Shown here: positions 36,460-47,700 of the stretch, in pieces
Layout: each line of letters opens with the position of its first letter
Position numbering within the stretch: the stretch's first letter is position 1
Assembly: GCF_014200575.1 (NCBI RefSeq)
Contig: NZ_JACHBZ010000002.1
Coordinates: forward strand, 372,001-436,000
Length of the DNA: 64,000 bases
From: Mucilaginibacter saanensis
GTDB taxonomy: Bacteria > Bacteroidota > Bacteroidia > Sphingobacteriales > Sphingobacteriaceae
Reading direction: 5' to 3'
Notes under the pieces: model-generated
The model's input: only the letters and a program-made list of their open reading frames with translations
Told to the model about the DNA's origin: nothing
The model's database searches: none
Translations under genes and position numbers: made by a program

Positions 36460-37944
36460 TTATTTGTCCCACCAAACGCGTGCTTTGGGGTTAAAATCAT
36501 TTACGCCGCCGTAATTGGCTATTGCTGCGTTTACGTTGGCTCCATTTAAAGTAAATTCACTTTGAGGGTATGGCATTTTACGAGGAATAGTTTGAGATAC
36601 GCTACCCGGGTTTGGAGTAAGTGCCGGATACCCTGTGCGGCGCCAATTGGCCCACACTTCATCAGCATCAAAGGCAAAACCTGAAACCCAAAATTCAGTA
36701 TTAATTTGAGCTATTTGCTGCTCTGTTGTGCCCGTAAGCGGAACTTTGCCGATATAAGTAGTGATATCATCATTGCTTATAGTTGGCGATGTAGGTAATT
36801 TAGACAGTGATTGCATACTTGCCGTAATACCGGCATTATAGTGGCTCACAACATCTGAATTACCACCAGAGATATATCCTCTCAAAATAGCTTCGGCCTG
36901 TAAAAACTCTACCTCGGCATACGGAAAATCGAAGAATGGAGTTATTTCGGTACCATAAATTGTGTAGTTGATACGAGCGGTAGCCGCGGGGTCAGTAGCT
37001 GTAAAGCTGTAACCAACAAACAGGCTTGGATTGTCTGATGTTATAGTACCGCCGCTTGAAATTTGCTTATCGTACACGGCGCCATAGTATTTCAGGCGTG
37101 GATCTGCGGTGGCTTGCATGTGCGATACCAGTGTTTTATGTAAAAAGAAATGGTTAACGCCGTCATTCAGCAAAAAGTTAAATCCATTTGGCAAGGCCAC
37201 GCTGTGATTTAATATGGGCATATCTGTATTGGCTTTCATTACGCCATCGGCAACTGCTTCTTTGACCAAAGTAGAGGCCTGTGCCGGATCTACCTTAATA
37301 AGTCGCATGCCAACACGCAACAGAAGCGAAGCGCCTAACTTTTTCCATTGTGCCGCACTGCCGCTGTAAAACTGATCGCCTTGTACAGTTTGGCTGCTAT
37401 TGCTGGTTAATAACGCTATTGAAGCGCGTAACTCAGTTACAAAATCAGCATATATTTGCTGCTGCGGATCATAAGCCGGGGTAAATACGTTTTGCGATAA
37501 AGCTTTTCCTGCCTGGCTATAGGGTATATCGCCGTAAAAATCTGTTAGTTTTTGATAAACGTAAACGCGCCATATCCTGGCAGCGGCGTAGGTACTGGCC
37601 AATTCTGGTTTAGCTTTTAAAACTGGAATTACATATTCCAGGTTGTTAAGTACAGGTCTGTAAAAATTGTTCCAGTATCTGGAGCTAATACCATCAGATT
37701 CAACATACGTGGTTCCAGACCAGAAAGAAGAATAGCCGTATTGCATAAATGCATGGCAATAATTGGTACGGGGTTCCATGTCCTGATCTGATGTTTTGAC
37801 CAGTGCGTCAGAAAATAACGCCCCGGGGTCAATTGATGTTACCGCATCCGGATTAAGGTTGTATTTGGCAAAGTCCTTAGTACAGCCCGTAATTACAGCT
37901 GCTATAAAAAGAAAACTTAATATTCTATATGATACATTTTTCAT
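36460..37944 (-). CDS. SusD/RagB-family nutrient-binding lipoprotein
   Basis: This protein of about 494 residues starts at MKNVSYRILSFLFIAAVITG with lipobox ITGC. It is of the SusD-like_2 type: a TPR-like helical core (DALVKTSDQDMEPRTNYC, then AARIWRVYVYQKLTDFYGDIPYS) and a C-terminal WARRTGYPAL/IPRKMPYP region. It sits on the cell surface and captures the substrate as the lid of the SusC pore. It begins 21 bases after the SusC stop, so the two form one unit. The ligand cannot be inferred from sequence. Confidence 0.93.
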   Translation of the reverse strand: MKNVSYRILSFLFIAAVITGCTKDFAKYNLNPDAVTSIDPGALFSDALVKTSDQDMEPRTNYCHAFMQYGYSSFWSGTTYVESDGISSRYWNNFYRPVLNNLEYVIPVLKAKPELASTYAAARIWRVYVYQKLTDFYGDIPYSQAGKALSQNVFTPAYDPQQQIYADFVTELRASIALLTSNSSQTVQGDQFYSGSAAQWKKLGASLLLRVGMRLIKVDPAQASTLVKEAVADGVMKANTDMPILNHSVALPNGFNFLLNDGVNHFFLHKTLVSHMQATADPRLKYYGAVYDKQISSGGTITSDNPSLFVGYSFTATDPAATARINYTIYGTEITPFFDFPYAEVEFLQAEAILRGYISGGNSDVVSHYNAGITASMQSLSKLPTSPTISNDDITTYIGKVPLTGTTEQQIAQINTEFWVSGFAFDADEVWANWRRTGYPALTPNPGSVSQTIPRKMPYPQSEFTLNGANVNAAIANYGGVNDFNPKARVWWDK

Positions 37945-37965
37945 GATTTTTCCTTTCAAATAAAA

Positions 37966-40900
37966 TTAAAAGCTTACGTTTAAATTAAATCCATAGGTTC
38001 TGCTGGTTGGCAAGCCACCGCTGTCATACCCAAAGCCCTGGCCAATACTATCAGATGATTCCGGATCAAAAGTTGGCAGATCCTTCCTGATGAAGAAAAG
38101 ATTACGTGCAACCAAAGAGAATGTTGCGCTCTTGATAGCTACTTTATTCAGGAATGATTTAGGTAAAGCATATCCCAATGAAATTTGACGGAACTTGACA
38201 AATGTTCTGCTGAAAATATTTGACTGATCAATGATCTTATCGGCATTTCCATTATCATTATATTGAATATAGGCGCTGTAAGGGAGCGTGTTTTTAACAT
38301 AAACGGGTGCCGAGGCGGTTCCGGTATTAATTACGCCATTTGGTATGTAATTACCATCGCGACCTAAAAGAGAGGCTTTTGAATTACCGAAATAGTTGGT
38401 CCAGGTTGCACCGGCTTCATATATTTGTCCTCCAAACTGTCCGTCAATAAGGAAGCTTAAGGAGAAGTTTTTATAAGTTACAGTATTGGTTATACCTCCA
38501 GACCAATTAGGGTTTGCGCTACCCAGGTAGGTTTCATTAGAGTTTTTAGCAATAATAACCGAATTTGGTGTTCCACTATCGCCGGTTTGAGAGTTTTCAA
38601 CCTGGTAAACGGTTTGCCCATCTGGTGCCTTTTGGAAAGAGGAACCGAATATGGAACCAAGCGGGTAGCCAACCTTAGATTTGATGTTATAATAATGAGA
38701 TATACCGTTTGCACCCACCAATGGGTTCAATTCGGTTACCATGTTTTTATTTTTTGCAGCATTAAAACTTACATTCCATGACAAATCCCTTGTTTTTACG
38801 GGAGTGCCGGTAAGTAATAACTCGAAGCCTTTATTATACATGGAACCTGCATTAAAGTAAACTGAGTTATAGGTTGTGGCATTACTAATGGTTGATTGCA
38901 ACAAGAAGTTACTTGATTTTTTATAATAATATGCAAAATCAAGACCTATCCGGTTACCGAAAAATTTAAGCTCGGTACCTATTTCAGTTTCCGTTGTTGT
39001 TTCAGGCTTTAAACTTGATGGCGGTACGGTTGAGCCTGTTAATTCTGCATTGGTAAGCCCGTTTAAAGGAGGTTGTAAAGTGAAGGTAAGATCGGTTAAG
39101 TTTGGTGTAGGATTACTGCCTGTTTGCCCTATTGAAGCCCTTAATTTACCAAATGATAATATTTGGGGGTCGATATGTAAGGCATCGGTAAATACGTAAC
39201 TTAAATTAGCAGATGGGTAAAACAGATTTACTTTAAACCCAGGACGGGTTGAAGCCAGTGAAGAATACCAATCGCCACGTCCGGTTACTTCTAAAAAAAG
39301 GTAATTTTTATAGCCAAACTGTGCTGAACCGAAAACCGAATTAGTTTTACTACGCGGAGAATGCAGTTCGGTTGGTGCGTTTATATTTTTGCTGTTGTTA
39401 AAATTAAGTAAATTGGGGTCAATGAAGTTATAGGAATATAAATCAAGCGAGTACTGAGTAGAATTTTGAGTTTCGGCACCGGCAAAAGCATTTACGGTGA
39501 AATCGCTAAACTTATTGTCATAACTCAACATTCCACGCAAATCCGTTCTTTGCTGTTGTATGGTGGTAGTTCTGTAAACACCTCCTGTATTGATCACATT
39601 ATTCGGGAAAACCACAAATAACGCATCTGTATTCAAATAATCTATACCGGTTATAACGTTGGCATGAAAATGATTTGTAATGTCATAAGTAATATTTCCT
39701 GAGGATAATACGCGGTTTTGGGTCTGGTTGTTTTTAACCTTCTCTATCTGTACGTAAGGATTTGCATTGTAGGTAGACAAGTAATTGCCATCAGCATCTT
39801 TAGCATCCAATAGGGTGATATCTGTTGTGTTGGAAATACGCGGATAGCTTAAACCAAAGGACCCTCTGCCGTCGCCACGTAATAGAGGCGCATTTATACG
39901 TAATGTTCTGGATAGGTCAACCTTAAAATCAGTATGTAACCGTTTTCCAAAATCTTGATTTATTCTGAATACCGCGTTATACCTGTCATACCCTTCATTT
40001 GGGGTAGGTGAATTATCTTTGGTATCTGATAAGGAAATGCGAAATGAGCCATTATCAGTGCCTTTGGTTAAGGCTATACTATTGGTGGTAGTTATCCCTG
40101 TTTTAAAAAATCTGTCGAAGTTTTTTGCTGCAGTTTGTGCTACATAAGGTTTTGTTTTTCCATCAATATCTATAAAAGGCTGCCCCTGTATTTTGGCGCC
40201 CCATGACCATCCTGGTGCATCACCTGAATTATCCTGAAGCTGCCCGTAAAAAATAGGGTTGCTATAATCGGCAGCGGTATAGGTTCTGCCATAAAAACCA
40301 CGGCCGTATTCATATTGAAGATCACCATAAGGTACCATTTTTTCTAAAACAGTATTACTGTTAAAGGTTATGCCCAGATCCTGGCCGTTTTTACCCTTTT
40401 TAGTGGTTATTAAAATAACACCGGCCTGTGCACCACCGCCATATAACGCTGCTGCCGAAGCTCCTTTTAATACGCTGATAGATTCAATATCATCGGGGTT
40501 AATAGATGATAAACCGTCGCCCGGATCTGATCCGCCATAAACCTTGCCGCCATCGTCAGTATTTTCACGGGTTGTACTATTAATTGGGATACCATCTACA
40601 ACATATAAAGGTTGATTTGAACCTGAAAAAGAGGAGTTACCGCGAAGGATCACCCTTGATGAGCCACCTGGGCCGTTTGGAGGTGATTGAACAACCAAAC
40701 CAGCTACCTTACCTGATAAAGCATTAATAAAAGTAGGCTCACGGGTGGTTGACACTTCCTCGCCGCCTACCTGAGTAATAGAATAACCTAATTGTTTTTC
40801 TTCCTTTTTGATACCGAGGGCCGTTACTACTACTTCGGCAAGCTTTCCTGATGCGGATAAGGTAATAATTAGGGAACTTCCGTTACCGGCGGCAACTTCC

Positions 40901-41451
40901 TTTGTTTCAAAGCCCACAAAACTTACAACCAGAATGCTGTTATCAGCAACGTCAAGACTAAAAGCTCCATTTACATCAGCGCTTACGCCAACGTTTGAAC
41001 CTTTAACTTTAATACTTGCACCCGGCAATGGTTGGCCGTTTTCGTCAACAACCTTTCCTTTTATTTTAGCTGCGACGATACCAGCGGTGGTGTTATCCCT
41101 TTCCTGTAAAATAACAGAGTTGTTTACCACCTTATAGGTTAAAGGGAAGTTTTTTAAACACGCATCCAATGTTTCATTTAACGAAGCATTTTTTATCTGG
41201 ATGCTTACATTTTTTTGTTTGATATCCTTTGAGTCATAAAAAAAGACATACCCGGTTTGTTTGTTAATGGCCTGCAGCACCTTTTTTAAAGGAGAGTTGG
41301 TTTCATTCAGACTTATTTTCTGACTGAACACAGTTGCGCTGCACTGCATTAAGGCTATGACCATAATAAGGGTAGTCAATTTCATAACCAGGAGAATTTT
41401 TTTTGATAGCCACGGTTTATGCATGACTATAGGAAAAGCATTTAATTTCAT
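37966..41451 (-). CDS. SusC/RagA TonB-linked outer-membrane protein with STN domain
   Basis: The 1161-residue protein has a signal peptide and then an STN domain (about 50-120, TGYVFFYDSKD) that contacts FecR-type anti-sigma factors. A CarboxypepD_reg-like repeat (KGKVVDENGQPLPGASI), the TonB plug (YVVDGIPINS, ISVLKGASAAALYG) and a 22-strand barrel ending in YGFNLNVSF follow. It imports a glycan or other ligand with SusD. The STN domain and the FecR and sigma genes upstream mark it as a self-inducing trans-envelope signalling system. Length and termini are normal. Confidence 0.95.
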   Translation of the reverse strand: MKLNAFPIVMHKPWLSKKILLVMKLTTLIMVIALMQCSATVFSQKISLNETNSPLKKVLQAINKQTGYVFFYDSKDIKQKNVSIQIKNASLNETLDACLKNFPLTYKVVNNSVILQERDNTTAGIVAAKIKGKVVDENGQPLPGASIKVKGSNVGVSADVNGAFSLDVADNSILVVSFVGFETKEVAAGNGSSLIITLSASGKLAEVVVTALGIKKEEKQLGYSITQVGGEEVSTTREPTFINALSGKVAGLVVQSPPNGPGGSSRVILRGNSSFSGSNQPLYVVDGIPINSTTRENTDDGGKVYGGSDPGDGLSSINPDDIESISVLKGASAAALYGGGAQAGVILITTKKGKNGQDLGITFNSNTVLEKMVPYGDLQYEYGRGFYGRTYTAADYSNPIFYGQLQDNSGDAPGWSWGAKIQGQPFIDIDGKTKPYVAQTAAKNFDRFFKTGITTTNSIALTKGTDNGSFRISLSDTKDNSPTPNEGYDRYNAVFRINQDFGKRLHTDFKVDLSRTLRINAPLLRGDGRGSFGLSYPRISNTTDITLLDAKDADGNYLSTYNANPYVQIEKVKNNQTQNRVLSSGNITYDITNHFHANVITGIDYLNTDALFVVFPNNVINTGGVYRTTTIQQQRTDLRGMLSYDNKFSDFTVNAFAGAETQNSTQYSLDLYSYNFIDPNLLNFNNSKNINAPTELHSPRSKTNSVFGSAQFGYKNYLFLEVTGRGDWYSSLASTRPGFKVNLFYPSANLSYVFTDALHIDPQILSFGKLRASIGQTGSNPTPNLTDLTFTLQPPLNGLTNAELTGSTVPPSSLKPETTTETEIGTELKFFGNRIGLDFAYYYKKSSNFLLQSTISNATTYNSVYFNAGSMYNKGFELLLTGTPVKTRDLSWNVSFNAAKNKNMVTELNPLVGANGISHYYNIKSKVGYPLGSIFGSSFQKAPDGQTVYQVENSQTGDSGTPNSVIIAKNSNETYLGSANPNWSGGITNTVTYKNFSLSFLIDGQFGGQIYEAGATWTNYFGNSKASLLGRDGNYIPNGVINTGTASAPVYVKNTLPYSAYIQYNDNGNADKIIDQSNIFSRTFVKFRQISLGYALPKSFLNKVAIKSATFSLVARNLFFIRKDLPTFDPESSDSIGQGFGYDSGGLPTSRTYGFNLNVSF

Positions 41452-41660
41452 ACTTTTGATGAGTTTGGGTTAATACATGGTTAGAGACACTAAACTTGTT
41501 TTCCCGTTTACGGGGAGGGTTAACTCAAATATTTGCCGTATCCTGATTGCAGTCGGGGTGCGGTTATTTAATTAACCTTGCTTTATTGAGTATTTAAAGC
41601 ATTTTTTGTAGGTTTTTCTTCATTTGTTTCTGTTTAAGTAAATAATTAATTATTGATATT

Positions 41661-42785
41661 TTAAGGCATTATTACAATGGTTTTACCATCTATCCGGTAA
41701 TGTATCTTTTTAAACGTCAGCACGTCCAATATCTGTGTCGCATTAACGTTCCTGGATATCTCTCCGGAGAATTTTCTTTCCTTTAATTGTCCTTCGTACC
41801 TGATATTAACATCATACCAGCGGCTAAGCTGTTTCATAACACCTTCAATATTGGCATCATTAAAATGGAAAAGCCCATCTTTCCAGGCTGTTGCTTCTTC
41901 AATATCTGCTGTTGTTATGTTAAGTTCTCCATTTTTTAATTGAGATTGCTGGCCCGGTTTAAGCAGGAAATTTGCCCCTCCGGTTACTATTTTTACGCTT
42001 CCTTCCAAAAGTGTAGTTTTAACTTCATTTTCATCAGCATAGGCATTGATGTTAAAATGTGTGCCGAGTACCTCAACCAGTTGTCCGTTTGATACTACCC
42101 TGAAAGGCTTTTTGGCGTTGTGCGCCACTTCAAAATAAGCCTCGCCGGTAAGTTCTATCCTGCGTTCGCTTCCTGTAAACTCAACCGGGTATTTAATAGA
42201 CGAAGCTGCATTTAACCAAACCTTAGTGCCATCAGATAAGATAAACTGAAACTGACCGCCTCTTGGAGTAGTAGCTACGTTATAAGTTGTTTGTTGTACA
42301 GGAGCATTAGCTTTTGAACCAACATACGTGATTTGGCCATCACTCGTTTTATTAATGATTACTTTGCCTTGTTTGGCAAGCTGGCCGGTTTTTCCGCCGT
42401 TTAAAACAATAGTACTGCCATCAGCCAAGGTTATAGTAGCTTTATTACTACCTGGTGCAATAAAAGGTTTATTAATCTTGCTTACTTCAATCGGAGCCTG
42501 TGATAATTTATCACGTTTTAGGAAATAAATACCGACGCTAAGCATGATAAGAACTGAAGCCGCAATAGCCAAACGGGGCCATAGCGGGGTTTTATGCCGT
42601 CTTTCAATTTGGTGTAGGAGTTTATTTAAACTCTCATCCTGAAAGCTTTCCAGCTCGTTATACGGAACCTCCGCTTCGGGATGTGTATATTTTAGGTACC
42701 AGCTTTCAACTAAAGCCTTTTCGTCTTCAGTTACATGACCCGAATCATATCTTTCTACTAAATCTTTTAAGTATTCGCGATCCAT
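41661..42785 (-). CDS. FecR-family anti-sigma factor
   Basis: The 374-residue protein has a cytoplasmic sigma-binding N-terminus (1-65) and one membrane helix (about 71-88). A periplasmic FecR domain carries GTKVWLNAASSIKYP, GEAYFEVAHN and KPFRVVS, and a C-terminal DUF4974 domain (about 300-374) contacts the STN domain of the transporter. It should hold the ECF sigma factor until the loaded SusC signals. It lies between the sigma gene and susC. Confidence 0.95.
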   Translation of the reverse strand: MDREYLKDLVERYDSGHVTEDEKALVESWYLKYTHPEAEVPYNELESFQDESLNKLLHQIERRHKTPLWPRLAIAASVLIMLSVGIYFLKRDKLSQAPIEVSKINKPFIAPGSNKATITLADGSTIVLNGGKTGQLAKQGKVIINKTSDGQITYVGSKANAPVQQTTYNVATTPRGGQFQFILSDGTKVWLNAASSIKYPVEFTGSERRIELTGEAYFEVAHNAKKPFRVVSNGQLVEVLGTHFNINAYADENEVKTTLLEGSVKIVTGGANFLLKPGQQSQLKNGELNITTADIEEATAWKDGLFHFNDANIEGVMKQLSRWYDVNIRYEGQLKERKFSGEISRNVNATQILDVLTFKKIHYRIDGKTIVIMP

Positions 42786-42867
42786 ATTGTTTACCAGGAT
42801 GAGTTTGTGCTAAATTACCTGATAGACAACTGTAAAGGGGGGAGGGAGTAGGCAGCAGTAAAAAAAA

Positions 42868-43437
42868 TTAAAAAAAGAGCATAAAAAAGTGTGTCCCTAA
42901 TTTAACCCGCAATATTTTGAGCGAATTGTTAATCTGTTTTCTGACAGTAAGGGAACTTATATTCAATTTATCAGCAATTTCCTGATGAGAGAGGTAAGAG
43001 TTTCGGCTCATTTCAAATATAAGCCGCATTTGCGGGGGCAATAATGATACTTCAGCCTCTACAATGGCTACCAGTTCCTTAATCCGGAATGGTTCATCGG
43101 CCAAAGGTTCGTTCTGGTGTGCGAAATGCAGAAATGAGGTGATATAGTCCGATTCTATTTTTTGATGCTTGAAAATATTTAATATCCGGTTACGAACCGA
43201 GGTATAAAGATAAGCCGGAAGATTGGAACCAATATTGATCGTTTCCCTGTTATTCCAGATGCATATAAAAAGTTCCTGCAATATGTCCTTTACTTCCTCA
43301 CTGTCCGGCAGGCGTTTATAAGCATGACTATATAAAACACCATAATACCTTCTGTGGATCTCTGTAAAAGCAGTCAGGTCACCATCTTTAAGCATGGATA
43401 CCAACTCAAGATCAGAAGATAAGTTATAATGGTTCAT
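42868..43437 (-). CDS. ECF RNA polymerase sigma factor
   Basis: The 189-residue sigma-70 family protein starts at MNHYNLSSDL. It has region 2 (TEIHRRYYGVLYSHAYK, then EVKDILQELFICIWNN) and region 4 (LLPPQMRLIFEMSRNSYLSHQEIA, then LTVRKQINNSLK). It belongs to the Bacteroidota sigma class that partners FecR. It should direct transcription of the SusC/SusD genes. The in-frame TTG at 43449 is not favoured. Confidence 0.94.
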   Translation of the reverse strand: MNHYNLSSDLELVSMLKDGDLTAFTEIHRRYYGVLYSHAYKRLPDSEEVKDILQELFICIWNNRETINIGSNLPAYLYTSVRNRILNIFKHQKIESDYITSFLHFAHQNEPLADEPFRIKELVAIVEAEVSLLPPQMRLIFEMSRNSYLSHQEIADKLNISSLTVRKQINNSLKILRVKLGTHFFMLFF

Positions 43438-43675
43438 CTGGAAAATCAACTTTAGGATAAAAATAAAAAATATAAAATGATTTTGGTGTTACATTAACAA
43501 ATTGTAAAGCAAAAATAATTTTTATAAGCGTGTCAGGTGAAAAATGATCAGCTATCTAACCTGCCCACACATTAGTAAAGTTGAAATGATTTGGCAGTGA
43601 ATGTGGTACTGCGGGGCAAGCAAGCTAAAGCGAAAAAAGAGTTGCCGCTATAGCAAAATATTGTAAGTTTATCCG

Positions 43676-44737
43676 ATGAAATTTGCCGAAGCTACGATAC
43701 AGGCCAGAGAACAAAATATTGCATGGGTAAACAATTTACGACTTATAGCCATGTTTGCGGTAGTTATATTACATACGGCTTCGCCATTACTTTTTCAGTA
43801 TAATAAATCTCCTTTACAGCAGTGGCTTGTTGCCGATGTTTATAATGCCCTGGTACGCTTTGCGGTACCTGTTTTTGTAATGATCACAGGGGCCTTATTA
43901 TTACATCGTGAATATGAGTTGGGTGATTTTTTGAAGAAGCGCCTTGGCCGGTTGATATTGCCTTTTATATTCTGGAGCCTTGTTTATATTGTATACAGAT
44001 GGTACAATGAGGATATTACTTTCACCAACAATACCTGGGCTAATATAAAACAGGTGCTGCAGCTGCTGCAAACTGGTAGCTTTTATCATTTATGGTATGT
44101 ATACCTGTTAGTAGGTTTATATTTGTTTATTCCGGTTATCAGTAAGTTTGTGCGCCATGCTACCGAAAAGGAACTGTTATACTTTTTAGCTGTATGGTTT
44201 TTGACGATACTGATAAGTAAACCGTACTTAGCTCAGTTTAACATCGCTTTTGATCTGCGCTATTTTACAGGCTATATAGGGTACCTGGTACTTGGGCATT
44301 ACCTGGCCTATAAAACAATCAATTTCTGGGGTTTATTATTGGTGTCAACTTTGGTATTTATAAGCTTTGCTTTTATAATTGCCGCCGGTACCCATTATCT
44401 GGAAGTGAAAGATCATGAGCTAAGTACCTATTTTTATGAACCTATTGGGCCATTTGTAATCATACTTTCAGCAAGTGCATTTTTAATGGCTAAATGTACA
44501 ACAGTAAAGTTGAATGCTCCCTTAAGATGGATAAGTAACCATGCCGGAAAATATACATTGGGAATTTATTTGAGCCATGCTCTCATTCTGAGTTCGCTTG
44601 ATCTTATAGATATTAACTCATCACTTTTCATACCGGCACTGAGTATTCCGCTGGTGGCTTTATTATGTTTTGCTTTATCCTGGCTTTTAATTTGGATAAT
44701 GAGCAAGCTGCCGCTGCTAAAACATGTCACAGGGTAA
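43676..44737 (+). CDS. Acyltransferase 3 family membrane protein
   Basis: The 353-residue protein has about ten membrane helices. The family hallmark NNLRLIAMFAVVILHTASP contains the conserved His near residue 37. RFAVPVFVMITGALLL and KKRLGRLILPFIFW follow. Such enzymes O-acylate sugars of polysaccharides or lipids. It is convergent with the Pls/PosA gene and shares its terminator, so the two are not an operon. Confidence 0.9.
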   Translation: MKFAEATIQAREQNIAWVNNLRLIAMFAVVILHTASPLLFQYNKSPLQQWLVADVYNALVRFAVPVFVMITGALLLHREYELGDFLKKRLGRLILPFIFWSLVYIVYRWYNEDITFTNNTWANIKQVLQLLQTGSFYHLWYVYLLVGLYLFIPVISKFVRHATEKELLYFLAVWFLTILISKPYLAQFNIAFDLRYFTGYIGYLVLGHYLAYKTINFWGLLLVSTLVFISFAFIIAAGTHYLEVKDHELSTYFYEPIGPFVIILSASAFLMAKCTTVKLNAPLRWISNHAGKYTLGIYLSHALILSSLDLIDINSSLFIPALSIPLVALLCFALSWLLIWIMSKLPLLKHVTG

Positions 44738-44741
44738 AATT

Positions 44742-44784
44742 AGCCTTGTAGTGACAAGGGTTATCTATTTGCCACTACAAGGCT
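44742..44784. terminator. Shared terminator of acyltransferase and Pls/PosA genes
   Basis: Twelve-base arms AGCCTTGTAGTG (44742-44753) and CACTACAAGGCT (44773-44784) enclose a 19-base loop. T-rich sequence follows on both strands, so it can end both convergent genes. Confidence 0.75.
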
Positions 44785-44793
44785 TATTGTTTT

Positions 44794-47700
44794 TTACAGT
44801 GGTTTTACCGGGCTGCCCGTCCAGTCTGTTCCAGGGGATAGCCGTTCGCCTTTCATTACCAGTGATAAGGCTTCCAGTTTAGTGTCATTACCTATTTCGC
44901 TGTCATATAGTATAATTGATCCGGCGCCAATGCTGCTTCGGGCGCCAATTTTAACAGAACCAACTTTCATAACCCGGTCTTCAAATAGGTGGGTTTGGGG
45001 GCCGCAATCGGCATTCAATGCGGCATCATCTCCAATACTTACCATGTCAAACTCTGTAATATCGGTGGTGTTCATCCATACACGCTTGCCTGTTTTGGTA
45101 CCCAGTAAACGCATCATCAGCGGTAACCATGGTGTGCCCCGTAAATATTCAAGTAAAAACGGAACAGACAGGGCTTCATAGGTGGATGTAATAGCCTCAC
45201 TACGCCAAACGTTCCAGCTCCACATTGGCCTTTGTTTGGGCTTATACTTACCAATAAAAAGCCATTTTAAAATTACAGTAAGTAAAAATGCCGGCACACC
45301 CATATAAAACAGATAATAAAACGGGAAGTATAAAATGATCTTCCATAAAGGTTCATTAACTATCAGGTCGTGCCCATAGGCAATAAACAGAATAGAAAAA
45401 CAGATAATTGCACTTTCGGGTAATATAATGCGGATAAATTCAACCGTTCCGCGTGCCAGTTTTCTGAGCGGCTTGGGCCGGATAGTGAGTTCGGGAGGGA
45501 AAGGGTTGCTTTCCTGGCGACGCGGCAGGGGTATTGCAGGCGAGCCAAACCAATCACGGGCATCGTTATCTGCCATTTGCTGTTCACTTGGCGGGCTTGA
45601 CAATACACCTATAAGCATGTTACCGTTCAGGTGATACCCCTGTGGTATCAGTGCGCTGTTTCCAACAAAACTAAAATTGTCAATAGTGGTATGGCTCAAC
45701 ATCAATTGCTGACCGCGCACATCAGCTTCGCCAAGCGTAACGGCATCAGCCACAAATGCACCATCGCCTATGGTAAGCAAGGGGTGGGTAACGCTGCTTG
45801 CTGTTGATATTTCTGTGTCCTTGCCAATTTTAGCGCCTAAGGCCCTAAAAAAGCGGGCTATAAATACAGTAGCATATATTGGGTGTAATACTATAAGACT
45901 TAATGACATTAACTGGTCTGCAAACCATTTGCGCACATAAAATATACTATAAATTGGATATTTACCCGGTTTAATATTACGTTGCAACAAGCGTGTCAGT
46001 ATAATAGTTTCAGCCGCAAAAAGTAAAATATAGATGAGAGCCAGCACCGGTGCACCTATCATATAAGTAAAGTCATAATCATCGGCAGCGTTGTCCAGCT
46101 TATTGATGGAAATTATGGTGGGTAGCAACGGCAGCAGGATAATGAGCGGGAATATCATGATAGACACCATGAAGATGAGCTTATATTTGCGGCGTGTACC
46201 TGCTGAAATAGGCAAGGGCTGCGGCAAATCCTTAATATCTTTTTTCTCTTTAAACTGGGCCGGACTTCCCTGCCATACCTCAGCCGTTTTTATAATTTTA
46301 CCAGATTGAAGATGGCTCAGATCCATCAATTCGCCCCAATCCTGTACTTCACTATCACCAGAAATTACTGCACTGGTGCCAATGTATGCATGATCGCCCA
46401 GGACAATGGTACGCAGCTTCAACATGCCATCTTCAACAATGGCATTGTTAAGTGTGGTGTTTGAACTGATGCTTACATCATTACCAATGGTGATCAGGTC
46501 TTCTGCTCCAAAGCTAAAATCGCTCAGTTGGGCATCGGGAGCTATCTGCATTCCAAGAAAGCGCAAATAGGTTGGGTATAATGGTGTTCCGTTTAAAAAC
46601 TGGGCAGGTACCAGGCGTTGCATCGTTTTTACCAGCCACCATCTAAAGTAATAAGTACCCCATAAAGGATAATCGCCTGCTTTAAATTTTCCGATCACCA
46701 CCCATTTTGTAAAAACAGAGATAACTGTGAATATGGGAGGGATAATGGCAAAAAGGGCTAATGAAGTTAAAATGGAATAACCTACGTTACTTGTTTCCTG
46801 ATCCACATAATAATACCCCAGGTAGGGGATAAATATCTGAAATGCAAACAACCCAAAGATCATCAATAAAGCAACAGATTGGGCGAGCCAACAGGCTGCA
46901 TAACGCCACAAAGGGATCGTGTTAAAAATTTGCGGTTCTTTTTGCTTTTCTTCTGTTTGCTGTTCCCAATTGGCGATTAGAGCGCTTAATGGCCGGTGCA
47001 GATAAACATCTTTTAGAGATACTTTTGGCAATGCAGCATCGCGGCGTAATTGTGATACGAAACCGGCTGCCAGTAACGAATGACCTCCCAGGTCGGTAAA
47101 GAAATCCATGGAAGCGTCGATGGTTTTATTTGGAAAAAACCGGTGCAATATAGCCATGATCCGATCGGCAGCTGGAGCATTTATATCCAATGTTTCCTGT
47201 GGGCCATCCGTAGCATCAATGTTAAGGGAATCAGGAACGGGCAAAGCTTTGCGGTTAATTTTACCGCTTGGCATGCGTGGCATTAGGGGCAAGGTTACAA
47301 TAACATTGGGTACCATGTATGATGGTAAACTTTTTGCCAGTTCTAACCTGAAGTCATTTTCATCTATATTGATCAAACCCTCGGTTACAATGTAAGCAAC
47401 CAAGTGCTCCTGACCAAGATTGTCTTTTTTAACAGCAACCGCAGCAGAAGCAACGCCAGATAGTTGGTTAAGCTTTGCTTCTATCTCGCCTAACTCAATG
47501 CGGTAGCCGCGTAGTTTTATCTGATCGTCAATACGGCCGTACATATCTACGTTACCATTCTTGTCAATCACGGCAATATCCCCGGTACGGTAAAGCCTGT
47601 TGCCCGGTAAAGCCGATAGTGAAGCCGGTTTATCAACAAATTTTTCCTGGGTGAGTTGTGGTAGCTTTACATAACCATCAGATAGCCCAGGCCCGGTAAT

